From: Primula veris
Taxonomy: Eukaryota; Streptophyta; Magnoliopsida; Ericales; Primulaceae
Length of the DNA: 64,000 nucleotides
NCBI GenBank assembly: GCA_963682055.1
Contig: OY821747.1
Span: forward strand, 18,898,258 to 18,962,257
Direction of reading: 5' to 3'
The notes under the pieces: generated by a model
The model's input: only the letters and a program-made list of their open reading frames with translations
Databases searched by the model: none
What the model was told of the DNA's origin: nothing
In this document: positions 22,026 through 33,234 of the stretch, one piece after another
How positions within the stretch are numbered: position 1 is the stretch's first letter
Layout: each line of letters starts with the position of its first letter
Translations under genes and position numbers: made by a program

Positions 22026-24524
22026 CTCTACTGCTTGTCCCTTCTTGCGGAAATAGTTTTGCATTTTTTCCAGCATATTGGAGCCATTGTAAGAATCTGG
22101 TACCTGAATAAAAAAACGAATTACATTGAAGAAGAGCAGGGCAAGATTGATAATATTCAAGAAGTGGTGATTCAGTAGTCCGGTGTCAAGACCCACCTAT
22201 CGGACTAGTCATTTGGGAGTTGACACCGTTCTTATAAAAAATTAATTAACTAACATAGCAAATCAATTTGAAATAGAAAGCCATACTTCATTCCAAGAAA
22301 AAAAAAACATAAGATAAAAAGTCCTGAAGAGTTCAAAAAAACAAAAACGCAATCAAGCTAACATAGAGTAAATTAGTTTTTAGTGACCTGAGTTTTGGCC
22401 TATTTTAGGATAAGTGACATAAGTTTTTTTAATTTCGGTTTTGTGACATAAGTTTAACTTTGTTAGCATTTAGTGACCTGCCATCCTATTTTTCAAAAAA
22501 AAAAACATATTTCTTGCTAAAAGGACTAAAATACCCTCATTAAACCGAAATTTTCTTTCAAAATCTGAGGGTATTTTAGTCCTTTTAGCAAGAAATATGT
22601 TTTTTTTTTTGAAAAATAGGATGACAGGTCACTAAATGCTAACAAAGTTAAACTTAGGTCACAAAACCGAAATTAAAAAAACTTAGGTCACTTATCCTAA
22701 AATAAGCCAAAACACAGGTCACTAATTTACCCAGCTAACATATGAATGAACTACTAAAGTGCGAGCATAAAATTCAATGTGTAAAGCTAAAATAGCTAAG
22801 ATAGACCTACCCACTTATGGAGGAGCAACTGTGACTGCTCTGAGGCAGAGGGAAATTGACCTCGTGGGAATATAATTTGGATTGAGTGACTTATTGGAAA
22901 TTAAACCAAATTCTTAACCCATAAGACATGTCAATGTACAAGTCTTATAAAGTTAAACTCTTAAGTAATTTAACAAATGGAATAGTATATTTATATAATT
23001 TAAACTTAAAAAATGTAGAAATAGGTAGAAGAAGACCACTACAAGTTTGGATTCATGTGATTCGAAAAGATATGTGTCTTAAGCAACAATCAATTATAAG
23101 AACAAATGTTGAAAGAAAATTCAAGAGGCGACTACGTGAAAGTTTCATATGGTTTTATATAAATGACCCTGAATGCTTGGGATTAAGGCGAAGATGATGA
23201 TGATGATGTTCACTCATGAAATCGCTCCTGCCATCTGCTATCTAAGAAATATTCTTACTCTCGCTCCGTAGAAAGTGCAACTATGGTTTGGGATTTACAT
23301 GGAAATCACTTCCCAATAGATCAGTCCACTTCATACCATGTTCCTTTTTGTTCTTGACTAAAAAATTAAGAACACAATCGAGAACATTAACAGAAACACA
23401 ATCAAAAAGTTACCTTATCTCCAACTCTCTCAAAGCATTTTACTGCTTTCTTCCAAGAAATAATATGTTTTTTCAGACCCATAGAAATGTCAAACTTAGG
23501 AATATAATAATGAGCCATCCCCAACTCAAATATTGCTTCATGGTCATCTTGATCGGCTTCCAATACTTTCTTCAATTTTGATTTTGCCTCTATACAAAGA
23601 AACAACTTCATAACTTAACACTAAGAACCTTGTATGTATGATGATTACAAATGGACAATATCAACATTACCGGCAGTTGTGTATATTAAGCAAAAGGAGT
23701 CACAATTTACAAACAGGAAAAATTCAAATGTTAATTACATTAAAATATTTGCATTAACGAGGGAGAACAAAATTCACGATTACATAAACATACAAAAAAT
23801 CTATGAAGCACTATTAATGTTCAAGTTTGTGTAAATTTATCTTCCTTAAAGTTTGAAATATTTGATTTTCTCATTATTAATTTAAGAGTAATGCATTTTG
23901 GGTCTGTTTAGTAACAGATTTTTTGGTCAAAAATCAGATTTAATTCTGGATTTTTTAGCTTTTTCAGCCTAAAAATCAGATTTTCAGAAGCTAAATAATC
24001 TGACTGTCTAAACATTCACAAATTTTTAAAATCCAAAAATCCACTTAAAATATCTGTTGCCAAACGGACCCTTTATAGTTTCTATAACGGAAGCAGAGCC
24101 TCTGACTGCTTTCTAACCCAACACACTCTAAAAACTCAAAACATATTAATGAATCCAAAAATAACTATACTAAAATTAAAATAACTAACCTAAAAAAAAT
24201 TAAAAAATAAATTAAAAAAAAAATAAAAATACAGTTTGACGGTCACCCTGACCGCCAAAAAAGCAGTCAGAGTCCCCCTTTCCTTCTATAACAGCATCCT
24301 AGAAAAAAAATGATGTGAGAGTAGTAGCCGAGAGAGAGAGAGAAAGAAAAAAATGAAACAAGCCAAATTAAATCAATAGATAAGTACCCATATAAGTACT
24401 TGTTCTTCCTACCAAAATAATGAATATTATAAACACCTGTAAGCATCTTTGGAACTTGAACTGAATAATCCCTTCCATGCATGTGAGTCATCTTGATCAA
24501 AGCCAAGGCACATCTTTTCAACAA
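22026..24524 (-). CDS. TOM20-like gene 2, three internal exons (partial)
   Basis: Exon a (24524-24437, 88 nt) begins LLKRCALALIKMTHMHGRD. Exon b (23589-23414, 176 nt) has a tetratricopeptide-like pair (EAKSKLKKVLEADQDDHEAI, then FELGMAHYYIP) and a third helix SWKKAVKCFERV. Exon c (22103-22026, 78 nt) encodes VPDSYNGSNMLEKMQNYF and more. Splice sites GTACAG|TTG, CTTACAG|GTG, TATAG|AGG, AAG|GTAACT, TTCAG|GTACC and GAG|GTAATT join all three in frame. Exons a and b match exons 2 and 3 of gene 1 in order, phase and near length, so the genes are paralogues. No first exon, start codon or terminal exon is visible; Copia-3 inserted 294 bp upstream of exon a may have cut it off. Confidence 0.6.
22366..22732. 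mobile_element. Foldback MITE, Mutator-like, with 10-bp TSD
   Basis: A nearly perfect long inverted repeat: arms 22366-22539 and 22566-22732 around a 26-nt centre. Ends are GAGTAAATTAGT and, on the other strand, GGGTAAATTAGT. The direct repeat AGCTAACATA flanks it at 22356-22365 and 22733-22742. Target duplications of 9-11 bp with long TIRs are typical of Mutator-like MITEs. It has no coding capacity and lies in an intron of TOM20-like gene 2. Its transcript would fold into one long hairpin. Confidence 0.9.
22945..23208 (+). mobile_element. RTE-type LINE 3' end, 5'-truncated
   Basis: The plus strand encodes a GRRRPLQVWIHVIRKDM segment followed by a basic region and an ECLGLRRR end, like the C-terminus of plant RTE-clade LINE reverse transcriptases. 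It ends in a (GAT)n tail (GATGATGATGATGATG, about 23192-23207), characteristic of that clade. It lies in the intron between exons b and c of TOM20-like gene 2. Confidence 0.75.
23900..24071. mobile_element. Small MITE (hAT- or Harbinger-like), 172 bp
   Basis: Ends are GGGTCTGTTTAGTAACAGAT and, on the other strand, GGGTCCGTTTGGCAACAGAT, matching at 17 of 20 positions. The interior is AT-rich and partly self-complementary. The target duplication is not clear (TTT on both sides), so the superfamily is undecided. Confidence 0.65.
24089..24283. mobile_element. Mutator-like MITE with 9-bp TSD, 195 bp
   Basis: Imperfect terminal inverted repeats share GGAA at the end and CTCTGACTGCTTT further in. 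The direct repeat TTCTATAAC flanks the element at 24080-24088 and 24284-24292, a 9-bp duplication as expected for Mutator-like elements. It sits 17 bp from the MITE at 23900-24071, in the intron of TOM20-like gene 2. Confidence 0.75.
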
Positions 24525-24813
24525 CTGTACAAATAAAATTAATAAAAAAAAATAAGCATATCAAGAACTATCACGTACGATGTAACTAGCTATACAATCT
24601 AGTTATAAATGCTACTATGACCGATAATTCTCTTTCAATGATTGTTTATTAGATATAATTTCTGTTTAGTGGTATAGAAGATAATCTACGCGGTAGTTTT
24701 ATGATGACAACAAGCAAAGTAATCCGAGTGGCATCTTAGACACGTGCTAACGTGGTCATTCTAATTAATTGAAAGTAATGATTGTATCTCTATGTTCTCT
24801 TCATGTGTTTGCT
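24525..24813. other. Flank between TOM20-like gene 2 exon a and Copia-3
   Basis: AT-rich, no coding frame or repeat recognised. It is probably intron or upstream sequence of the TOM20-like gene. Confidence 0.4.
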
Positions 24814-24818
24814 AATTC

Positions 24819-25034
24819 TGTTGTACAATATTATACAAAACTCTAAAATATTCTGCTTGTAGTTTTTGGGTTTTACTGTATGGAGCCATCCTACACTTCC
24901 TTATATAAAGAGTGTTAAATGGGTTTTATATCACATACATTCCATTCACACATCATATGAGTAAAATATTCTCTCTTATCGTCTCTCTGTATTTCTATGT
25001 CTATATCTATAACGAGTTAATAACACTCACAATA
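24819..25034 (+). repeat. Copia-3 5' LTR
   Basis: 216 bp with a TATATAAAGAG box near 24903. It is followed by the CGTTATCGGCAC primer-region sequence. Confidence 0.88.
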
Positions 25035-25147
25035 CGTTATCGGCACTTTTCTCGCGGAAACTAAACTATATGTTAAGAGATTGGACTTATAGTATAAATC
25101 TTGAGATTTTTATGGGTTTATTGAATTATTGATATATCGACCTTCAA

Positions 25148-25497
25148 CAACATACCGTGTGAAAAATACATGGTTTAATATTTTTTATAATATAATATCA
25201 CTTGTTATATTATAACCGTGTTAAATTGATAACCTATTGTATATACAAGAATACTGTAATTGTCAACATGAAATAGATCAAGCATACTGTCTTCTTGTTT
25301 AACAACATGATATATATATATATATATATAACAACATACCGTGTGAAAGATACATGGTTTAATATATTTTTATAATATAATATCACTTGTTATATTATAA
25401 CCGTGTTAAATTGATAACCTATTGCATATACAAGAATACTGTAATTGTCAACAACATGAAATAGATGAAGCATATTGTCTTCTTGTTTAACAACATG

Positions 25498-25524
<27 letters not shown>
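25148..25524. repeat. 184-bp tandem duplication in the Copia-3 leader
   Basis: CAACATACCGTGTGAAA at 25148 recurs at 25332 and the following about 180 bp are nearly identical. Each copy ends in a (TA)n run (about 25312-25330 and 25499-25524). Confidence 0.9.
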
Positions 25525-25528
<4 letters not shown>

Positions 25529-26379
25529 GGATACGGTAATGTTATTGTGATAGCATACAAACATGTCATGTGATCATTTATCTCATATTGTATGGCCGCT
25601 GCAGTTCAAACTATTGTAGTATAAATTAAATTTTTGTTACCTTCGGCTATGGTTAGCTTTAGACAATTAAGCATGAGCCAAGTAGCTTGCCAAAGAAGAA
25701 AAAAAAACATGTTTGGATGATTATTGAATCAGTAATTTTTGTTACATGGTAATTGAACCTTTTTTGTTTAGTATTGAATTTATACCGAACCCGTTAGACA
25801 ATAGGCTTTATAATTATCTGATGGACTTAATCTGTAACAAGTAAAACATACAGAACGAAACTGGATCTCGTTAGAAACTTTAGGACTGACTCTGTAATAA
25901 TGCTAAAACTGAATTTAGTTTAGAGTAATTACACATGTGATCCATATTGTATAATACTTGTATGCAAAACAGTGTATATGCTCAATAATAACGTATTTTC
26001 GGTCAATATAGATTCACCCTCATGCATGAAAATTGATTAAAAGGCAAGTGAATAATTATATGTTAACTGAACAAATAGACGTGTTTACATATAAATTTGC
26101 ACTCCATTTGCATGTAATATGGTAAATTAGTAATTAAACTGATTTCTTGCATGATTGTTATGTATATTGTGAATTACCATGTATAGAATTTACACATATG
26201 GCAGTTACATAAGTAAAATGAATTAGATATTGCAGATTGTATAATATTTCTGTTATGATTGTCTGCTATATTAGTTAATAATGAAAGCTTGTACAATTAT
26301 TTAATCACGACCATGTACTTTTTATTTATTGTCATGTACACATGTGTACAATATGGTAATTTACGAAATCATATATTTT

Positions 26380-26620
26380 GACATTTAAGTTGGAAAAATT
26401 ATGAATCTTCTCCAAATAGGCTCACCTATTTGGATATGATGTCTAGGAAAGATATATGCGGATGGTTGCTATCCTAATGAGGTCGGTGTTTAAGTGGCAT
26501 CCGTGCCCACCACCCTCACTGTCTTTCCTGGTCGAGTTCAATTAGAGCTAGCAAAAGGGGTTGAGTAAATAATAATTTCTCCGAGTGTGTTTATATAGTG
26601 ATGTATGTTTCGCCAAATTG
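26380..26620 (+). promoter_or_regulatory. Conserved leader block and hairpin of Copia-3
   Basis: Contains the hairpin at 26412-26433 with stems CCAAATAGG and CCTATTTGG and loop CTCA, identical in Copia-2. The surrounding 200 bp are the best conserved non-coding part of this family. It lies upstream of the gag position, where LTR elements keep packaging and dimerisation signals. Confidence 0.55.
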
Positions 26621-26819
26621 GTATTTCATTATTGACCTGTTGTTCGATCAATGAGAACTTATTCACATTAAAAGCAAAACTATTTTCGAACCTGTCGTTT
26701 CGAAACAAAGTTTGTGCTTGTGCAAACCGGTCGTTTTATATGATAACTAATCCAGAATTCACAACGCATGTTGCGCCATATATGATGAGCAAAATCGCAA
26801 ATCATGCTTGTGAAATAAT

Positions 26820-29800
26820 TGTTAAACGTTGATGTTATTCCGTCACAACATGTTAGTCACCCTGGTGTGTGAAAATGTGATGCCCAAATTTTTTGGATGC
26901 CATCGTTGATGAGTAAAACACGAGTTTGTTGTTACTCACGAGATGAAAGCTAAGGCGTTTGAGAAGCGATGGCGTTTAAGGTGAACAAATGTCAGTAATT
27001 GACATATTGGAGCGATCCTTCACCAAAATACTATCTTGGAAAATGTATTCCATAAGTAGTATTGTGAATTTATATTCACCATGTTCCTTAATCACTCATT
27101 TGTTACTTGATGAGTGATTACTCGTCCTATTGGCTTTATGACAGTTTTTATGCCTAATGGTAATTCTCTTCATGGACCTCATCCTTGAATTGAGAACCGA
27201 GACCAGATTTAGTCGTGTCGAACAGCCATGAGCCTGACGCTCGCTTAGCCAAACGAGGTTTATACAATTGTCTGAACTGAAGACTTGTGGCACCTATGCA
27301 GTTTTGAAAGGGACAAATTGGGCCAGTCGTCCCAAACTAAGTGACATTGCTCAATAAGTCAATTCTCTTCTATAAATGAGAAATGTCATGCACGGCTACC
27401 CTTAAATAGTTCTAAACTATAATAAGTGTGGAATAGTCATTGCTAATATGATTAAAGCTAACTAAAAGAAAACTCTTGAGATCCGCGTTTTTGTAACTCC
27501 ATGGAAGTTTTGTACATTTCTTTATTGATTTTGATAAATCATTGATCCTATTTTTTTGCTCATCTGGATTATGTTTTTCCATTTGGACCATAATTTTGGA
27601 TTATGGTTTGCATGTTTACGGAATTTCTTGAAATAATTTAAAGTGTTTTGAGCAAATTCATTTGACAAATGTGACAAAAAATTTAATAATGAAACTTTAG
27701 GCAATACTTGTGGGGTAGTTGGTTGTCTGGAAATAGTGGGTAACAATGTACCACATAATTTCACTAACTACTTGGCTAAAAAGTTTTTTGTGACAATGAT
27801 TATGGACCTGTCATTCCAAATCGAAATATTTGGTAAAACCAAATTGATTTATCAAATATGAGGCCTTATACTCATGTAGGTCCTGTCGTACCTTGTTGAG
27901 TTATACAATATTCGAGAAAATCAGTGTTATATAATAGCTCATGAAAGAAAGAATTAAAATTTCTTTGCAGATCATCCACTCAATACGACCAAAAGCGTAT
28001 TTTAGAAGAGTTAAAATGTCTTTCAAGTGGTTGCTACAATATTTTTGTAAAGCATTTAAAGTTACATTGTCATTTCGTCTGTCGTCGATTGATAAATGAT
28101 TTAGATGCTAAGACTTGATTGTCTGTACTATAATTCGCATGTCGTCGATTGATAAGAGCATTTTAATATTGTGGCATTGACTGGATGAGATATTCCCGGG
28201 TCAAAATTAAGACGATACTTGATTTATAAACGCAACGCATTTGGATCATCTTTGATTAATCCAAAATCCATGTCATTAATGCTCTATTTGAAAGACTAAT
28301 GTGTAAAGATTACAAAAATGGACTCCTAGAATTCTTGTAAATAATTGAATGAGTTATTGTGGACTTATCCAACCATAAGATGGACCATTAATATAAATGG
28401 TTATGGTTGATGCATCGACAATAAGGTCATATTTTATTGTTGTCCACAGAAATGCAGCACTTCCCAAACTCTAGTCAACTTGATTGGAATTGGAATTACT
28501 TGAGTTTGGGAATTGGAATTGAACATCATGTCGATTATATTCAGACCCATATGGACTCACGGAAAGTTTGATGTTGCGATTGTAAATGATTGCATGCACT
28601 TCTTGGTCTTGCGCACCAAGATTTATATTTTCGTGTGGGGTTATGCTATTTTGCTGCATGGTCCGTTATGAGGCCCATAGACACTCAAAAACCATATGCG
28701 TATCAGCTGGTTACTGGTTATGAGCCAGAAGTCTCATATTAACGCGTGTTTGAAGTGCTGATTTAATATTTTTATTGAGCCGCTATATCGTTCAAAATAT
28801 GGACCTTTGAAGGAGACATATGTCGATTATGAATCCCCTGCCTATCATTTGATAAAGTAACCTTGGCAAGCGATCTCTTTACCGCATGACATGCAAAAGT
28901 GACGTCGCTAAGACTGTTCTCCCCGTCGTTAGGGGGAGATTTGCACGTTACCATTAATAAAGAACGACGTGAAGTAACGTGGCATAACACACTCAGTCTT
29001 AGCTTGACCCCAAAACTGCACTTAGTGATAAGTAAGTGCATAGACTCCCCAAAGTCTAACTAAATGCCAGACGCATTTAATGACTTTATGAGATGTCACA
29101 AGATTATTTATACCTGTTGCCAAATGCTTGTAAGGATAGATGTCAATGTCAGACGCCGTGCTCCTGTCGTAACACGTTGCTTTGGCCGAACCCGCCAAGC
29201 AAATGACGCTGCCGTCGGCCGTCAGTCTGTCATCCTTCCCAAGATACGAGAAAGATGACCGGTTCTTAATTCGTTCAGCTTCGGATGTGGTGAACTGAAA
29301 CTCGTTTATCGCACGAGATTATAAAGGATCTAGGAGATGTGTGATTCCTACTCATCCTGAGAATCTGGAAATATCTGTCGATCATGATATCTTAGACGAT
29401 ATTGAAGCGAAATGAGACTGTCATTGATTACTTGTTCATATATTCAGTGATGACTGATAATATGAGTAAATTATGACACGGAACCATGAACCGTTGCCTG
29501 AAGTCAACATAAAATAGACTGTCATAATGGAAACTTGCAATCCAAGTAGACTCCTTAGCGAAAGTGTGTTCGGACCTGTAGCTCCAACACCAGCAATGTT
29601 AAACGAGTTCGTTTATTTGGTTATTCATAAGAAATAGTAATGAGAATAATGAGATTGTATCAGTTCTCTCCTAGTAGCACAAGGATTCTCTCACACCTTG
29701 GATTAATTACAAGATGGTTTATTTCCTTATAAAGGACGTTATAACAGTCTCCTACTTTATCAATTTAGTAGTTTCTGAAAAACTGAGTATGCAGCATGTG

Positions 29801-30300
29801 ATTGTGGTTACAGTTTTATCTCTATGGGGATTTAGACAAAGAGATGTAGATGAAGGTCCATGTGTGACTTCATGTGCTTGAATCAGGTAGTTTCTGACCA
29901 CGGAACACGTTCTCAATTGTCTGAGATGTTCACTATATGGGTTGAAATAATCCGAGCAGATGTGATATACCCGCCTAAGTGAGTACTTGATAAGCTTGGT
30001 ATACTTGGATAAATATTATGCCCTTGCATGTTTATTACGCAATCCACTTTTGGATATACCCTTCGAGATGAAGGATCTTGGGAGGACACGGTAGTGACTC
30101 GGCCGGATGATCGAGTCCCGTATATATAGAATCTAAGTCCATGATTCACAAGATCCAGAAGATATTATGACTCTAAGTCATCAGATTTTCCCATGTTTGT
30201 TTGATCACTAGACATTGATATAGACCCGATCCGTTCCTGATGAGACGATGAAGAGATATTGAACCATGATGTTCATATCTAAGTACAATAAGCGCATCAT
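26820..30300 (+). pseudogene. Copia-3 remnant of gag and pol, no open frame
   Basis: Nucleotide similarity to Copia-2 can be traced piecewise: gag (about 26990-27420), the gag-pol spacer (27520-27695), integrase (27700-28900), including the TAGGGGGAGA run at about 28930, and RT (29640-30080). Stops and small indels occur throughout. Around 30060 the sequence jumps from the GGATAT segment to TTCGAGATGAA, skipping about 90 nt that in Copia-2 encode the YVDD catalytic site. The same jump occurs in Copia-4. Confidence 0.8.
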
Positions 30301-30332
30301 GTTTTTCCACTGTTGCATTCTTTTCCCTTAAA

Positions 30333-30362
30333 CCAGTGATTTTCCCATTGGGTTTGCTCTGG
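30333..30362 (+). other. Copia-3 3' hairpin
   Basis: CCAGTG and CTCTGG pair at five of six positions around the TTTTCCCATTGGGTTT core. It is one surviving unit of the array seen in full in Copia-4. Confidence 0.5.
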
Positions 30363-30573
30363 CATGTTTTTGATGAGGCACACTGTTTTATGGTTAAATA
30401 CTTATATGGAATTTTGGTCTATATCATTCTGCTACACAGTTTATCCTAGGTACCGGTTTTGTCCCATGCTGGGTTTGCCATCCCTAAGGTTTTATGTGTT
30501 TGACACTGCGAATGAACTCGACTCAGATTGACTGTATGAAGACGAAGAACTCAAGACGTCTAAGGGGGAGGAG

Positions 30574-30814
30574 TGTTGTAAAAGATTCTAGAAGACTTTA
30601 GAAGATTTTAGTTGGAGTTTTTGGCCCTTAGTGTATGTATGGGCTTTACTTTGGGCATGTTAGGTCTTGTAACCCTACCATCTATTATATAAAGAAAGTT
30701 AGAGGATTTTGTATCACATACATTCATTCACATATCATATGAATAAAAGACTCTCTCTTATTGTCTCTATACTTCTATCTCTATATTTATACCGAGCTAA
30801 TAAGACTCACAACA
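30574..30814 (+). repeat. Copia-3 3' LTR
   Basis: 241 bp starting TGTTGTAAAAG and ending CTCACAACA. A TATATAAAGAAAG promoter box lies near 30686. Confidence 0.9.
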
Positions 30815-30957
30815 AATCCATAGTACTTAATAAAGTACATCCATCTTGCTTATCACTCTTCATAATGTAAACAAATAATGAGTAATAGATACCACTTTTA
30901 AACTTATATTTCTCCTAAATAACTATAATAAGTTATATACATACATATACATATATA

Positions 30958-31292
30958 TCATTCTATTATAATAAGTCAAACCAAGACAAATGAGACTGCC
31001 CAATTTTGTCCATTTTTTCCGAAAATACCTCCACTTTTTTTTACTAATTACTCATTTACATTTATTCAATTCAAAATATAAAAAATACACAAAAATCATT
31101 ATCTTTTCAAAACAATTATAATTATATACCAAACAAAATCATTTTACGTGTATTTTGTATAACAATAACATTATTACTCATGATTTCTAATTTAATATAT
31201 TCATTCAATCAATATACTTTTTAAAAATTTATTTATCCGGGTCAAATATATATCACGCATCGCACACGCAACGCGTGGTTAACGATTACTAG
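30958..31292 (+). mobile_element. Non-autonomous Helitron, 335 bp (copy 1)
   Basis: Starts TCATTCTATTATAATAAG, ends ATTACTAG and lies between A and T, the Helitron rule (5' TC, 3' CTRR, insertion at AT). A short hairpin CACGC-AAC-GCGTG (31265-31277) lies about 11 nt before CTAG. It has no coding content. A second copy with the same ends lies at 43146-43442. Confidence 0.82.
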
Positions 31293-31325
31293 TATATATA
31301 TATATATTCATATATACATACATAC

Positions 31326-31356
<31 letters not shown>

Positions 31357-31382
31357 TATACATATCTGTGTGTGTGTGTGAA
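31293..31382. repeat. TA/CATA microsatellite with a TG tail
   Basis: Runs of TA and CATA repeats end in (TG)n at about 31370-31380, immediately after the Helitron. Confidence 0.9.
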
Positions 31383-32066
31383 ATTAAGCAATGTTTGAGG
31401 CTGAAATTAAGCTCCGTTTGGGGCCTAAATTAATTCCTTTTGGGGTTGAAATAGACAGCAATTCAAGGGTGAAAACGGAGTTCGTTAGACCTCAATTCGG
31501 GGGTGAAAATATCCATTTTGTGAAACATTGCTTTATTTGGTCATTAATCGGTGCAAGTTTGTGTTTTTTGGAAGATTTATAGTGTTAAATATCTGTTTGG
31601 TTCGGAAACTGTGCCCGTTTTCAGGCCGAAAAGTTGATTTACGTCTGTTTGGGTTTGAATCAAAGTTCGTTTAGGGCTGGAAAAAAAGTATACATCTATT
31701 TGTTTGGATTTTATCTTAGTTGTTGGTGGAGTAGTAATAATTGCTATATGTATATAAATATGAACTGATTTTTGTAGGTTTTATATATGAGGTTTTGTAG
31801 GCACTGATTATGTTTTACTGGCTAAGGCGTTGGTTTTCGTATGTTTAGTTTTTGTCTATTAGGTTCATATGTTTTTGTTTATTAGTAACTAAATTGATTC
31901 GTAAGATTGAAATGGCAAATAACGCTTGCACCAACAAAAAGTACTAACTTTAATTTAGGTGGAGAGTTTGTTACTTGGCTATTTGTTTAATTTTTAGACG
32001 GAGGCGGAATGATTTTTTAAATGCACATGTTTGTATGATTTTGTTTAGCGACTATATACATCTGTA
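31383..32066. other. Unassigned stretch with short internal repeats
   Basis: The phrase YGTTTGGG(G/T)... followed by TGAAA or CTGAAA recurs about six times between 31390 and 31690. A 63-codon plus-strand frame at 31391-31582 is probably chance. GAAATGGCAAATAACGCTTGCACCAAC at about 31908-31934 resembles the tRNA-like sequence at 32080. No gene recognised. Confidence 0.4.
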
Positions 32067-32067
32067 A

Positions 32068-32133
32068 GGTCAAAATGGGAAGAGCGCTTGCACCAACACC
32101 GAGCTTCAAGAGTTTGGTGGTTCGAATCCATCC
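32068..32133 (+). repeat. tRNA-derived (SINE-like) fragment
   Basis: GGGAAGAGCGCTTGCACC resembles a degenerate A box with its anticodon-side context, and GGTTCGAATCC at 32120-32130 is a perfect B box. The acceptor stem does not pair and the anticodon arm is poor, so it is not a working tRNA gene. Confidence 0.45.
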
Positions 32134-32169
32134 ACATTTGTTTTTGTTTTTTCCTAAATTTGAAGTAAA

Positions 32170-33010
32170 GAATATGCACTTTGTAGTGAACTATACGATG
32201 TTTAGCAATTTTGACTGAACTAGATGCATTTTTTTACTTAACTGTATACACTTTAAATTGGACTATATGCACTTTTTGTTGAATCAGAAGCACTTTTGAC
32301 TTAATTGTATGCACTTTTGAGTGATTTGTATACATTTTGTGTTGAACAAGATACACTTTTGACTAAAATGTATGCACTTTGTGTTTAACTAGATGTCCTT
32401 TTGACTGTAATGTATGCACTTTGTGTTGAACTAAATGCACTTTTGACTATACTGTATGCACTTTGTGTTGAACTAGATGCACTTTTGACTTAACTGTAAG
32501 CATTTTCAATTGATATATATGCATTTTGTGTTGAACTATATGCACTTTTTACTGAACTGTATGCACTTTTTATAGAATTATATGTACTATGTGTTGAACT
32601 AGATACCCTTTTGACCGAACTATATGCACTTTCGATTGAATTATATGCACGTTTGACTGAACTGTATGCAATTTTGATTGAATTATATGAAATTTGTATC
32701 GAAATAGATTCGCTTTTGTCTGAAGTGTATCCACTCTCGATTGAACTATATGCCATTTTATAGCAAACTACATGTTCTTTATATCAAATTATATGCAATT
32801 TTGACTAAAGTATATGTACTTTTATTGAAATATATACACTTTAGGGTAAAGTATATATAATTTTGACTTAACCATATGCATTTTTATTAAACTGTATGCA
32901 CTTTTTGATGAAAAATCCACTTTATGTTGAAAATGCCACTTTTGACTGAACTATATTCACTTTCGACTGAATTATATGTACTTTCGACTGAACAAGATGC
33001 ACTTTCAGCT
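32170..33010. repeat. 21-bp minisatellite, about 40 degenerate units
   Basis: Units alternate between TATGCACTTTGTGTTGAACTA and GATGCACTTTTGACTG..., giving a 42-bp higher-order period (for example 32371, 32413, 32455). On the minus strand an 88-codon frame (32490-32756) reads as 7-residue repeats of the type AYSSVKR. A following A/T-rich stretch (33020-33110) repeats TTTTTGATGAAAAA. Confidence 0.9.
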
Positions 33011-33234
33011 CATTTAGATTTAAAAAAAAATATTTTTCATGAAAAAACCATTTTTTGGTGAAAAACATCAGCTTTTTGATGAAAAAACAGTATTTTTGAT
33101 GTAAAAAGTGGTATATTTACAAAAAAAAAAAACCTTTTTCTTATAATTTTTTAAAAATGTTTGTGATTTGTTTTCCATTTTTTGTGATTTTTTTTAGAAT
33201 ATATGTTTTTGTGTTTTAGTTATAAAGACATTTT

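Larger units (their letters stand above)
24819..30814 (+). mobile_element. Copia-3: non-coding member of the Copia-2 family, 5996 bp
   Basis: LTRs at 24819-25034 and 30574-30814 start TGTTGTA; the 3' copy ends CACAACA and the 5' copy CACAATA. Flanks AATTC (24814-24818) and AATCC (30815-30819) fit an aged 5-bp TSD. The polypurine tract TAAGGGGGAGGAG precedes the 3' LTR. The interior can be followed along the Copia-2 gag and pol nucleotide sequence in order, yet no gag or pol frame survives. It shares most lesions with Copia-4, including loss of the YVDD region near 30060. It also lacks the RNase H region. Confidence 0.93.

Noticed and set aside
31391..31582. 63-codon plus-strand frame after the Helitron
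   Set aside because: Its codons follow short nucleotide repeats (TTTGGGG...TGAAA); it looks like repeat sequence rather than a gene.
32068..32133. A functional tRNA gene
   Set aside because: The B box is perfect but the acceptor stem does not pair and the A box is degenerate; called a tRNA-derived fragment instead.
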